Source of the DNA: Novosphingobium subterraneum
GTDB lineage: Bacteria; Pseudomonadota; Alphaproteobacteria; Sphingomonadales; Sphingomonadaceae
Reading direction: 5' to 3'
Assembly (NCBI RefSeq): GCF_000807925.1
Contig: NZ_JRVC01000008.1
Span: forward strand, 62,001-126,000
Length of the DNA stretch: 64,000 nt
This document shows, one piece after another, positions 1 to 7,762 of this stretch; the first letter of the stretch is position 1, and each line of letters begins with the position of its first letter. Below the pieces are notes generated by a model. It was not told the origin of the DNA and searched no databases. It was given only the letters and a program-made list of their open reading frames with translations. A program made the translations under genes and the position numbers.

Positions 1-195
1 CAGGTTGCCGAACTTCATACCGCTGGCAGCTGCGACTCGGCGCATCGACATAGCCCGATATCCCTCTTCAATCAGGATGGATAGCGCCGTGCGGAGAATG
101 TGTTCGCGAGTTTCATTACCTTTGACGTAGCCGCCTTCTCGCTCCGGCATGACCATGTCCGTCACGTACTTCGGCGCATCATCAGCCTGATTCAT
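1..195 (-). CDS. TetR family regulator, N-terminal part (cut by window edge)
   Basis: The first 65 residues of a TetR-type repressor start at the ATG complementary to 193-195 and run off the left edge. The visible part holds the DNA-binding helix-turn-helix: a helix around ILRTALSILIEEGYRAMSM followed by RRVAAASGMKFGNL. It is divergent from the amine dehydrogenase operon at 344 and clearly resembles the TetR at 40021 beside the second amine dehydrogenase cluster (shared pattern YxxGxET...LIxEG...RRxAAxxGMKxGN). It probably controls the amine operon. The ligand-binding domain lies outside the window, so the ligand cannot be judged. Confidence 0.85.
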   Translation of the reverse strand, partial: MNQADDAPKYVTDMVMPEREGGYVKGNETREHILRTALSILIEEGYRAMSMRRVAAASGMKFGNL

Positions 196-343
196 CACAA
201 TAACCCTTCAACTCAATTCTAACATATCGCCACTTCGGACCCCTGTCACAAAGGATATTTAGGTCACTTGACAGATTTGTTGCTCCTCTGAGACTATGGT
301 TCGCAGCCGATGAGCGGGCTCGGCGGACAAGGGGAGTGCCGGC
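196..343 (+). promoter_or_regulatory. Divergent tetR-aauB promoter region
   Basis: 148 bp between two divergent starts. TTGACA at 268-273 could be a -35 element for aauB, with only a weak -10 about 17-18 bp further on. TGTCA (244-248) and TGACA (269-273) form an inverted repeat with a 20-bp gap overlapping that -35, a plausible but unproven TetR site. AGGGGAG-like purines at 329-336 provide the aauB ribosome binding site. Confidence 0.35.
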
Positions 344-1531
344 ATGAGAATTGTTGGATTGACCATGGCTTTTACCCTGGCAGCCAGTGTTGCAGCGGGT
401 GCTGCTGCTAACCCCGTAAAAGCCACTTCCCGGTTTCCCGAGCCGCTACCTGAAGAGCCCATTCCTTCGGTCAGAGGCCTGCCAACAGCTTGGCCAGCAG
501 CATGGGTGCTTATCCACGATTTCCATTTCAGCTCGATCGTTGATGGTCGGGTCATGCTCGTGGACACCTCGTCCGAAGACCAGCCCCTGAAAGGCATCGT
601 GCGCGCTGCGCAGTTCGCGAACATGCTCGTCTCCCCTCGGCGCGGAGAGGTCTTGACTGCAGAGACCTTTTACTCGCGCTTGACGCGTGGCGATCGGACA
701 GATGCGATTACCATCTGGGACATGGCCACGCTTCAGCCGAAAGGTGAAATTGTGTTGCCGGGCGGCAAGCGCCAGCAGTCGGTCACCTATCCGCAGCTGT
801 TCCAGTTCACCAATGCGGACAAGTGGGCACTTGTCGCAAATTTCACACCTGCTCAGTCAGTTAGCGTTGTCGATCTCGACTCGCGTAAAGTCCTGGCGGA
901 AGTCGATCTCCCTGGCTGCGCGCAGGTTTATCCCACTGGTGAGCGCGGGTTCTCAAGCTTCTGTGCGGATGGTTCAATCTTGAGCGTGACGCTTGGCGCT
1001 GATGGACAGGCCGTGTCGTCGAGGACGCTCGAGAAGGTTCAGGATATCGACAATCAGCCGCTGTTCAGCACCCCGGCATGGGTCGGGCGCACAGCATGGT
1101 TTGTCAGCTACCGTGGACAGATCAAGGCTTTCGATTTTTCGGGGGATGTTGCGCGCGCGCTCGGCGGATCCTTCAACGTCGGGACCGCAGACGGTGGCGC
1201 GCCGGAATGGCGGCCGGGCGGCTGGCAAGTGATCGCAGCCGATGGCGCAGGCAAGCTGTTTGTCCTGATGAGTCCCAATGGCCGCGAGGGAAGCCATAAG
1301 GATGGCGGGACGGAAGTCTGGGTTGTCGATACGGCGTCCAAGGCACGCGTGGCTCGCATTCCCCTGCGCGCAGTGGCATCGGCAATTGCGCTGACAAGGG
1401 AAAGCAAGCCGCAACTTGTTGTCGCTCGCGGTGACGGGGTCATCGATATTCACGATGCAGCCACCGGCTCATTCGTGCGCTCCCTCGGCACTGCAGGTGG
1501 CGCAAATCCCATCTTGATCACGGCGCCCTGA
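344..1531 (+). CDS. aauB: Aralkylamine (aromatic amine) dehydrogenase heavy chain, copy 1
   Basis: A 395-residue periplasmic beta-propeller subunit of the MauB/AauB family. In this family two heavy and two TTQ-bearing light chains form the enzyme that turns primary amines into aldehyde plus ammonia in the periplasm. A Sec-type signal (about residues 1-22, ending in AGAAANP) starts the protein. Family landmarks include FYSRLTRGDRTDAITIWD (about 108-125), the PGC loop and WRPGGWQ near 290. It is the first gene of a tight unit: aauE starts one base after the stop, then aauD, aauA and two cytochromes follow. Family membership is secure; preference for aromatic over methylamine is inferred mainly from the light chain. 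Confidence 0.9.
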   Translation: MRIVGLTMAFTLAASVAAGAAANPVKATSRFPEPLPEEPIPSVRGLPTAWPAAWVLIHDFHFSSIVDGRVMLVDTSSEDQPLKGIVRAAQFANMLVSPRRGEVLTAETFYSRLTRGDRTDAITIWDMATLQPKGEIVLPGGKRQQSVTYPQLFQFTNADKWALVANFTPAQSVSVVDLDSRKVLAEVDLPGCAQVYPTGERGFSSFCADGSILSVTLGADGQAVSSRTLEKVQDIDNQPLFSTPAWVGRTAWFVSYRGQIKAFDFSGDVARALGGSFNVGTADGGAPEWRPGGWQVIAADGAGKLFVLMSPNGREGSHKDGGTEVWVVDTASKARVARIPLRAVASAIALTRESKPQLVVARGDGVIDIHDAATGSFVRSLGTAGGANPILITAP

Positions 1532-1532
1532 T

Positions 1533-2018
1533 ATGGCCCCGGTCATTATCTTTCTCGCCATGCTGCTTGCCGGATCAGCCGTGCACAAGGCAGTCTCTCA
1601 TCGGCGTCTGGCCATTGCCGCAGCACGATTGGTCGGCATGCCGTCGCAGGGTCAACTGTTTCTCATCATCGCCGGCACGCTGGAAGTAGCAGCCGCTGTT
1701 TGCCTGTTGGTTGCACCGCTTCAGAAGACCGGTGCGATATTGGGACTGGTCGTATGGTTGGCTTATGCCGCAGCCCTGCTGGCACATCGCGGACAGAGTC
1801 TCGACTGCGGTTGCGATCTTGTCGGTCGCGAGAGGCCAGTTGGCTGGCTGACTATCGCTCGTCCCACAGCGCTCGCCATGCTTGTCGCTATCGCTTCCAC
1901 CCTGCCGGCGGCATCGATCGGAGTTGACGCTCCATTTGCTGCCGCCGGCCTTTTGGCGCTCTATCTCGCTGCTTCGGAACTGCTGGCCATTCCCCTTCCA
2001 CGCTGGAGGAAATCGTGA
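1533..2018 (+). CDS. aauE: MauE/AauE family membrane protein, copy 1
   Basis: A 161-residue hydrophobic protein with about four membrane segments and a conserved LDCGCDL motif near residues 90-96. MauE/AauE proteins are needed with MauD/AauD for export and maturation of the many-disulfide light chain; a role in passing electrons for disulfide formation is assumed from the DxCGC cysteines and the related DoxX-like family. It lies between aauB and aauD and overlaps the aauD start. The same DCGC motif is kept in the second copy at 41962. Confidence 0.85.
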   Translation: MAPVIIFLAMLLAGSAVHKAVSHRRLAIAAARLVGMPSQGQLFLIIAGTLEVAAAVCLLVAPLQKTGAILGLVVWLAYAAALLAHRGQSLDCGCDLVGRERPVGWLTIARPTALAMLVAIASTLPAASIGVDAPFAAAGLLALYLAASELLAIPLPRWRKS

Positions 2019-2605
2019 TGTTGACGTCCCAGATTCTCTTGTGGACCGCTGTGGTCGTGCAGGCTTTGTTGATCGCGGCCCTCGCTCGCCAGGTTGGCAT
2101 CCTTCACGAACGCATTGCCCCTGCTGGCGCGTTGACGCTGCACCAAAAGGTAGAGGTCGGAGAAGTCGCCAGTCTGATGACCGTCACCACGATCGAGGGC
2201 GCAACCATCGAGATTGGTGGCAAGCGGGAAGGGCGCAGCCAATTGCTGTTCTTTGCCTCGCCTGACTGCCCAGTTTGCAAGACCTTGCTACCAGTTGTGC
2301 GATCGGCGGCGAGCGCCGAAGCCGATTGGCTTGATGTCGTAATCGCTGGAGATGGAACCAAGGCTGAATACCTGCGGCTCCGCGGCACGCATGGTCTCGA
2401 GCGTGTTCCCATTGTCCTTTCCGAAGCGGTCGGCAGGGCATTCGGTGTCTCCAAACTGCCTTATGCGGTCCTGCTGGACGAAAATGGCCGCGTTGCCTCG
2501 CTCGGTCTCGTCAACAGCCGCGAGCATCTGGAAAGCCTGTTCGAGGCGAAGGAGCGCGGTGTTGCCTCGATCCAGGAATTTCTCGCACGCCGAAAGGAGG
2601 CCTGA
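2018..2605 (+). CDS. aauD: AauD/MauD thioredoxin-like maturation protein, copy 1
   Basis: A 195-residue membrane-anchored thioredoxin-fold protein. One N-terminal membrane helix (about residues 5-25) is followed by a periplasmic domain with a CPVC active site (about residues 84-87) and a cis-Pro loop in KLPYAVLLDE. In the mau system MauD is needed for stable light chain, presumably as a disulfide isomerase. The ATG at 2018 sits seven bases after GGAGG and overlaps the aauE stop codon; a GTG at 2015 is a less well spaced alternative. Very similar to the copy at 42519 over the C-terminal half (LVNSREHLESL is identical). Confidence 0.9.
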   Translation: MLTSQILLWTAVVVQALLIAALARQVGILHERIAPAGALTLHQKVEVGEVASLMTVTTIEGATIEIGGKREGRSQLLFFASPDCPVCKTLLPVVRSAASAEADWLDVVIAGDGTKAEYLRLRGTHGLERVPIVLSEAVGRAFGVSKLPYAVLLDENGRVASLGLVNSREHLESLFEAKERGVASIQEFLARRKEA

Positions 2606-2608
2606 TCA

Positions 2609-3166
2609 ATGGCTGGCTTCGACAAGTGGACTGAGCGCCTGACCCGCAGCATTGCACGGGGAACATCGCGGCGCAGCACTCTCGCCTGGCTGGGAGCGAC
2701 GATTACCGGTGCGGCAGTGTTTCCGGTCCTGCCCGTTGCCCGGGCGGCAAGCGGATCATCGCATGCCGATGGCGGCAAGCACGCTCCCATCTCATCCGGC
2801 AATCCGCAGGATCCGGGCGATCAGTCTTCGTGCGATTACTGGCGCTACTGCGCGATCGACGGGTTCTTGTGCTCGTGCTGCGGCGGTACTGTCAGCTCCT
2901 GCCCTCCCGGCACCGAAATGTCGCCGATTACGTGGATCGGCACGTGCACCAACCCGGCCGACAACCGCGCCTACGTGATCAGCTACAACGATTGCTGCGG
3001 CATTTCCTCGTGCGGACAGTGCCTGTGCAACCGTAACGAAGGGGACCGTCCACAAGTCCGCCCGCAATCGAACAACGACTACAATTGGTGCTTGGGCACG
3101 GAAAGCAGCATCTACAACTGCTCGACCGCAGTGATCGTCGGCGTAGCGTTGGACGCACCGAAATGA
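2609..3166 (+). CDS. aauA: Aralkylamine dehydrogenase light chain (TTQ subunit), copy 1
   Basis: A 185-residue precursor of the catalytic subunit. The long leader carries a twin-arginine-like SRRSTLAWLG (residues 20-29) and ends near VARA (about 46). Trp109 (in ITWIGTC) and Trp160 (in NWCLG) are 51 residues apart, the spacing of the two tryptophans joined into TTQ in this family. Asp128 (YNDCC) matches the catalytic base of the Alcaligenes faecalis enzyme. There are 14 cysteines, two more than methylamine dehydrogenase; the extra ones in CSCC and SSCGQC fit the aromatic amine type. Position 172 is Ser where I recall Thr in A. faecalis. Confidence 0.93.
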   Translation: MAGFDKWTERLTRSIARGTSRRSTLAWLGATITGAAVFPVLPVARAASGSSHADGGKHAPISSGNPQDPGDQSSCDYWRYCAIDGFLCSCCGGTVSSCPPGTEMSPITWIGTCTNPADNRAYVISYNDCCGISSCGQCLCNRNEGDRPQVRPQSNNDYNWCLGTESSIYNCSTAVIVGVALDAPK

Positions 3167-3621
3167 GAGCGCTGGTCGGTCTGATCCCGGTCATGGTGAT
3201 GGCGGCAGTGGCGCTGCCTGCCACTGCCGCCCCCGATGGCGCGGCAGTGTTCCAGCGCTGCGCTGCGTGCCACACCAAGACTGGTGCGGGCGTGCCGGGT
3301 GCCTACCCTCCGCTCGGGGCGGATTTTCGGGCCTTGGCAACCAAGCCGGCAGGGCGCCGCTATCTTGCGCTTGCAGTGCTGCGCGGTCTGTCAGGCCCGA
3401 TCACGGTTGAGGGAAAACCCTATCGCGGTGTCATGCCCGCTCAAGTGCTGGACGATGCTGCGGTGGCCGCGGTGTTAAACCATATTGGTACGCAGGTCGC
3501 AAAGACCGGGCCGAAATTCACGCCGTACAGCGATAGGGAGGTTGCTGCCCATCGCGATTCCGGCGCTTCGCTCTCTGCAGCGGATGTCGCAAGGCTTCAT
3601 TCGGGAGCCGGCGGGAAATGA
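3163..3621 (+). CDS. Periplasmic monohaem cytochrome c (first of two)
   Basis: A 152-residue class I-like cytochrome c. Signal peptide 1-22, haem-binding CAACH at residues 33-37 and a likely axial Met in RGVMPAQ. It overlaps the aauA stop by ATGA, so translation is probably coupled. A likely role is electron acceptor for the reduced TTQ enzyme. The published A. faecalis aau cluster also has a small monohaem cytochrome gene (orf-2) after aauA and no mauG. This cytochrome has no counterpart in the second cluster of the window. Confidence 0.85.
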   Translation: MRALVGLIPVMVMAAVALPATAAPDGAAVFQRCAACHTKTGAGVPGAYPPLGADFRALATKPAGRRYLALAVLRGLSGPITVEGKPYRGVMPAQVLDDAAVAAVLNHIGTQVAKTGPKFTPYSDREVAAHRDSGASLSAADVARLHSGAGGK

Positions 3622-4091
3622 AGCGCCTGGCGCTCGCTCTGGTTGCCGTCCTCGCTGCGCTGGCAGCGGGGGCCGGCGTCGAGGCGGGCGAGCCGGTAAT
3701 GCGTGGCGTCAGCAATCCACAGCAGGCTCGGATCGATTACATACTGAAGTGCCAGGGGTGCCATCGCCCCGATGGCGGCGGCGATGATCGCTCCAATCCG
3801 CCGATGAAGAATGTTGTCGCCCGATTTCTACAGGTCCCCGGCGGGCGAGAATTTCTCGGTAGGGTGCCGGGTGTCTCGACCGTCGATCTCGATGACGTGC
3901 GTCTGGCAAACCTCCTGAACTGGACACTCTACACTTACGACCCGGCGCACATGCCGGCCGATTTCAGACCATACACGGCTCAGGAAATCGGCAGCCTGCG
4001 GCGCCACCCCCTGAGACTGGAAAGAGCGCCGATGAGGGCGCGGCTTGTCGCAGGGTTCGAGCAGGAAAGAACACAAACGCAGTCACCCTGA
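3618..4091 (+). CDS. Periplasmic monohaem cytochrome c (second of two)
   Basis: A 157-residue protein with a signal peptide (about 1-23), CQGCH at residues 45-49 and a possible Met ligand in HMPADF. It overlaps the previous gene by four bases. It is the better match to the single cytochrome of the second cluster (43716): both have an I/A-DY...C-x-GCH start, a short Leu-rich middle helix and a final segment of type R-P/K-F/Y-T-A-x-E. It probably acts in electron transfer from the amine dehydrogenase; a part in TTQ formation is possible but not shown by the sequence. Confidence 0.8.
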   Translation: MKRLALALVAVLAALAAGAGVEAGEPVMRGVSNPQQARIDYILKCQGCHRPDGGGDDRSNPPMKNVVARFLQVPGGREFLGRVPGVSTVDLDDVRLANLLNWTLYTYDPAHMPADFRPYTAQEIGSLRRHPLRLERAPMRARLVAGFEQERTQTQSP

Positions 4092-4108
4092 ACTTGGGAG
4101 CAAAGACA

Positions 4109-6316
4109 ATGAGGGAACGTCTTTTCCGTGGGATCGCGCTGGCTGGGGTAGCCGCAACATGCGTTCTCGTCGCGACACCGGCTCTTGCCCAGGATGCCAA
4201 GACCGAAGAAGCAGCACCAGCGGGGGAGATCGTCGTCACGGCGACAAAGCGGGCCGAAAGCCTGCAGTCCGTTCCGATCTCCGTTTCAGCGATCGGCGGC
4301 GACACGCTCTCCAAATCACGGGTTGTAAATGTTGACAGCCTCGTCACCAAGGTTGCCAATCTGCAGCTGACATCGATCGTGGGCGACAATACGCCAATCT
4401 TCTCGCTGCGTGGCGTTTCGATGTCGGACTACAGCCTCAATCAGGCAAGCCCCGTCGCGACCTATTATGACGAAGTCTACAAGGGGAACTTCGCCTTTCT
4501 AGGCGTGGCCATGTATGATCTCGAACGGGTCGAAGTCCTGCGTGGCCCCCAGGGCACGCTTTATGGCAAGAACACCACGGGCGGCGCGGTCAATATCATT
4601 GCCAATAACGCCAAGCTTGGCGAAACCAGCGGTTACTTCAATGCAGGCTATGGGAATTACAACCGCGTCGACCTGAACGGCGCAGTCAACGTGCCGCTGG
4701 GGGAAAAGGCGGCGCTGCGCGTTGCCGGGACCTATGCCAAGGCCGATGGCTGGTTCAAGAACGTGGTGCCGGGAAAGCCGGACCTTGCCTCGACTGACGA
4801 GTACGCGATCAGGGCCACCTTGAATGTCGAGGCGAGCGAGACGGTCCGGTTTGTCCTGCGCGCATCGACCAGTTTCCAGAACCCTTACAATTACGGAATC
4901 TATGCGCAGCCCGAAGCAGCGAACCGTCCTGGCCTTGGCAAGCGGGAGATCGCTTCGAACATCGATGCCAAGCGCCGGGCGCGTACCTATTCGGTGGCAC
5001 TGACCAGCACGTTCGACATATCCGATACGCTGACCGTCACGAGCATCACCGCCTGGGACAAGGGTAGCCTGTTCTTCTACGAAGATACCGATGGCACGGC
5101 CAGTGAATTGCTGGAGATTCCCTACAACGACCGTGCGACCCAGTTCGCCCAGGATCTGCGCCTGACCAGCGACTTCGGTGGCCCATTCGAATTCATCCTT
5201 GGCGGCTATTTCCACCGCGAGAAGGTGTTCAACGAAACGACCTTCGAGATCGGCAAGGATATAGACTCTGACGGCGTCCCGGGAATCACCGCAGATGACT
5301 GTGCGGTGGGCCTTCCGCTCGCGTGCCTCTTCCGCAATCGCTTCGATCAGTTGAAGAAGAGCTATGCGATCTATTCCGATGTCAAATACGAGCTGACAGA
5401 ATCCGTCACGATGCGGGGTGGCCTGCGCTACACCCACGATACCGGCGTCCAGAGCGGTTTCCGGTCAGATGCACTTGGCGTTGATGGCACATTGATCGCC
5501 AATCTGATCCCGCTGTCCTCGCTGCGCTATTCGCAGGACAACCTCTCGGGCAAGATTGGCCTCGATTACAAGCTGGCCGACGGCAACCTTGTCTATGCAA
5601 GCATCAGCCGGGGCTATCGTGCGCCGAGTTTCAACGCTCAGGCCTTCTTTGATCCGTCCGAGTTGTCGATCGCCAAGCCGGAGCAGGTCACGTCCTACGA
5701 GGTGGGAGCCAAGACACAATTCGCTGACCGCAAGGTCACGCTCAATGTCGCTGGCTTCTATTACGATTATCGCAACCAGCAGTTCATCAATGTCGATCCG
5801 GCGTCGGCTGCACAGACACTGCTCAACATTCCCAAATCCCGTATCTATGGCGGTGAGGCCGAGCTGACCATCCGTGCGAGCGACCGGCTGACTTTCCATG
5901 GCGGCATGGGCCTGCTGGCGACCAAGATTCAGCGTGGCAGCGTGAGCGGCGTGAACGTGGCAGGCAACCGCCTTTCAAATGCGCCGACGCTGACCTTCAA
6001 CGCGACCATCGACCTGACGGTTTTCGACGGCGGAATGGGCAAGCTCTCGCTGCATCCTGACGTCGCATACCAATCGAGCCAGTTCTTCGAAGTCCTCAAT
6101 GTTCCCCGCTTGCGCCAGTCCTCCTACGCTCTGGTCGGCGGGCACATCGACTGGGAAAGCGCGGACGGGCGGTTCAATGCCTCGATCTGGGGTAAGAACT
6201 TGACCGACAAGTTCTACTTCACCTCTCGGGTTGATCTGCTGGCAGGCTTCGGGTTCGACTACAACCACATCGGCAACCCTCGCATGTACGGGGTCACGGT
6301 GGGCGCAAAATTCTGA
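4109..6316 (+). CDS. TonB-dependent outer-membrane receptor (amine operon)
   Basis: A 735-residue receptor. Signal peptide (about 1-28, ending PALAQ), then the TonB-box/plug start GEIVVTATKRAESLQSVPIS, plug motif RVEVLRGPQGTLYGKNTTGG and a C-terminal beta-barrel ending in Phe (GVTVGAKF). The start at 4109 is chosen for GGAG seven bases upstream; a TTG at 4094 is also in frame. It lies within the amine operon between the cytochrome and aldehyde dehydrogenase genes, so the substrate may be an aromatic amine or a conjugate. That substrate is inferred from position only; sphingomonad receptors of this class serve many organic compounds. Confidence 0.92.
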   Translation: MRERLFRGIALAGVAATCVLVATPALAQDAKTEEAAPAGEIVVTATKRAESLQSVPISVSAIGGDTLSKSRVVNVDSLVTKVANLQLTSIVGDNTPIFSLRGVSMSDYSLNQASPVATYYDEVYKGNFAFLGVAMYDLERVEVLRGPQGTLYGKNTTGGAVNIIANNAKLGETSGYFNAGYGNYNRVDLNGAVNVPLGEKAALRVAGTYAKADGWFKNVVPGKPDLASTDEYAIRATLNVEASETVRFVLRASTSFQNPYNYGIYAQPEAANRPGLGKREIASNIDAKRRARTYSVALTSTFDISDTLTVTSITAWDKGSLFFYEDTDGTASELLEIPYNDRATQFAQDLRLTSDFGGPFEFILGGYFHREKVFNETTFEIGKDIDSDGVPGITADDCAVGLPLACLFRNRFDQLKKSYAIYSDVKYELTESVTMRGGLRYTHDTGVQSGFRSDALGVDGTLIANLIPLSSLRYSQDNLSGKIGLDYKLADGNLVYASISRGYRAPSFNAQAFFDPSELSIAKPEQVTSYEVGAKTQFADRKVTLNVAGFYYDYRNQQFINVDPASAAQTLLNIPKSRIYGGEAELTIRASDRLTFHGGMGLLATKIQRGSVSGVNVAGNRLSNAPTLTFNATIDLTVFDGGMGKLSLHPDVAYQSSQFFEVLNVPRLRQSSYALVGGHIDWESADGRFNASIWGKNLTDKFYFTSRVDLLAGFGFDYNHIGNPRMYGVTVGAKF

Positions 6317-6332
6317 CATTCTGACATTGCAA

Positions 6333-6347
6333 GGCGGCAAAGCCGCC
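6333..6347 (+). promoter_or_regulatory. Small hairpin before the aldehyde dehydrogenase RBS
   Basis: GGCGGC-AAA-GCCGCC is a perfect six-base-pair hairpin directly before the AGGAGAGG ribosome binding site of the next gene. It lies between a receptor gene and an enzyme gene in the same operon and could set mRNA stability or translation of the downstream part. The bases TTCTGACA also repeat just before it. Confidence 0.5.
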
Positions 6348-6358
6348 AGGAGAGGACC

Positions 6359-7762
6359 ATGGCTGACTACAAGCTGCTGATCGGCGGCAACCTCGTCGAT
6401 GGCGAACTGACGATGGATGTGATCAATCCCGCAACCGGCGAGCCGTTCTGTACGGTTCCCCGGGCCTCTGCCGCTCAGGCAGATGCGGCTATCGCAGCAG
6501 CCAAGATGGCCGTCCCCTCTTGGTCAGCCGTGCCTTGGGCCGACCGGCAGGCAAAGCTCCTTGAGCTTGCGGACGCAATTGCTGCTCGCAAGGACGAACT
6601 GGCTCGGACCTTGACCATGGAACAAGGCAAGCCGCTTGCCGAGGCCATGGGCGAACTGGCCATGACCGATGGCTATCTGCGCCATTATGCCACGCTGGAG
6701 CTGCCCGATCGTGTCATCCAGGACGATGAATCGGGTTACATCGCGGTCAAGCACCGTCCGTTGGGCGTGGTGGTCGGAATTATCGCCTGGAACTTTCCGC
6801 TGCTCGTCGCCTGCTGGAAGATTGGTCCTGCGGTTCTGGCGGGCAATGCCATTGTGCTCAAGCCCGCGCCGACAACGCCGGTCTGTGCGCTGATCCTTGG
6901 CGAGATCTGCCGGGACGTATTCCCCGCTGGCGTGGTCAATATCATTACAGATGCCAATGACCTCGGACCGCACCTGACAGCTCATCCGGACGTCGCCAAG
7001 GTCGGCTTCACCGGTTCTACGGCCACTGGCAAGCGCATCGCTGCAAGCGGTGCCGATACGTTGAAGCGCGTTACACTGGAGCTGGGCGGTAACGACCCTG
7101 CTATTGTACTGGAAGATGTGGATGTTCGCGAGACGGCGCAGGCGATCTTCGGCAACGCCTTCTTCAACAACGGGCAGGTCTGCCTTGCCGTGAAGCGCGC
7201 CTACGTCCACGCTGACATATATGACGCCATGTGCGAGGAACTCGCCCGCCTTGCCGAAGCTGCCGTCGTGGACGACGGGCTGCAGCAAGGCACCCAGATC
7301 GGGCCGATCCAGAACGCGATGCAGTTCGAGAAGATCAAGGATTTCATCGCGGCGGCACGAGCCGATGGCACGATCGTTGCGGGCGGCGAAGTGATGGAGC
7401 GTGCGGGGTACTTTATCCGCCCTACCATCGTCCGTGACGTGACCGACGGTGACAGGATTGTCGATGAAGAGCAGTTTGGCCCCATTCTTCCAGTAATCGA
7501 ATTCAATGATGTCGAAGATGTGATCGCACGCGCCAACGCATCGGACTACGGTCTTGGCGGTTCGGTATGGTCAAAGGATGTAGCGCGTGCGGCGGACATT
7601 GCTTCGCGGATCGAAAGCGGGCAGGTGTGGGTCAATCAGCACATCGCGATTGGCCCCCACATTCCGATGGCCGGTTTCAAGTCCAGTGGCCTTGGCGTGG
7701 AACAATCGGTCGAGGGCCTTGCCGAATACACACAGACCCAAGTGGTGAATATCAAACGATGA
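6359..7762 (+). CDS. NAD(P)-dependent aldehyde dehydrogenase
   Basis: A 467-residue cytoplasmic ALDH-superfamily enzyme. Key residues are Asn145 (AWNF), Lys168 (VLKPA), Glu241 (LELGG) and the catalytic Cys275 (NNGQVC). It oxidises an aldehyde to the acid, and in this operon the expected substrate is the aryl aldehyde released by the amine dehydrogenase, for example phenylacetaldehyde. It has no signal peptide, so the aldehyde must cross the inner membrane. Strong AGGAGAGG precedes the ATG, and the stop overlaps the CoA ligase start (ATGA). Length and motifs are ordinary for the family. Confidence 0.9.
   Translation: MADYKLLIGGNLVDGELTMDVINPATGEPFCTVPRASAAQADAAIAAAKMAVPSWSAVPWADRQAKLLELADAIAARKDELARTLTMEQGKPLAEAMGELAMTDGYLRHYATLELPDRVIQDDESGYIAVKHRPLGVVVGIIAWNFPLLVACWKIGPAVLAGNAIVLKPAPTTPVCALILGEICRDVFPAGVVNIITDANDLGPHLTAHPDVAKVGFTGSTATGKRIAASGADTLKRVTLELGGNDPAIVLEDVDVRETAQAIFGNAFFNNGQVCLAVKRAYVHADIYDAMCEELARLAEAAVVDDGLQQGTQIGPIQNAMQFEKIKDFIAAARADGTIVAGGEVMERAGYFIRPTIVRDVTDGDRIVDEEQFGPILPVIEFNDVEDVIARANASDYGLGGSVWSKDVARAADIASRIESGQVWVNQHIAIGPHIPMAGFKSSGLGVEQSVEGLAEYTQTQVVNIKR

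Noticed and set aside
3163..4091. The two cytochrome genes as a split MauG
   Set aside because: Each has its own signal peptide and single CxxCH and they are far too small for the MauG peroxidase fold; they are ordinary monohaem cytochromes.
4499..5437. 312-codon minus-strand frame
   Set aside because: Opposite to the TonB receptor plug and barrel, no recognisable motif and no ribosome binding site; treated as a shadow frame.
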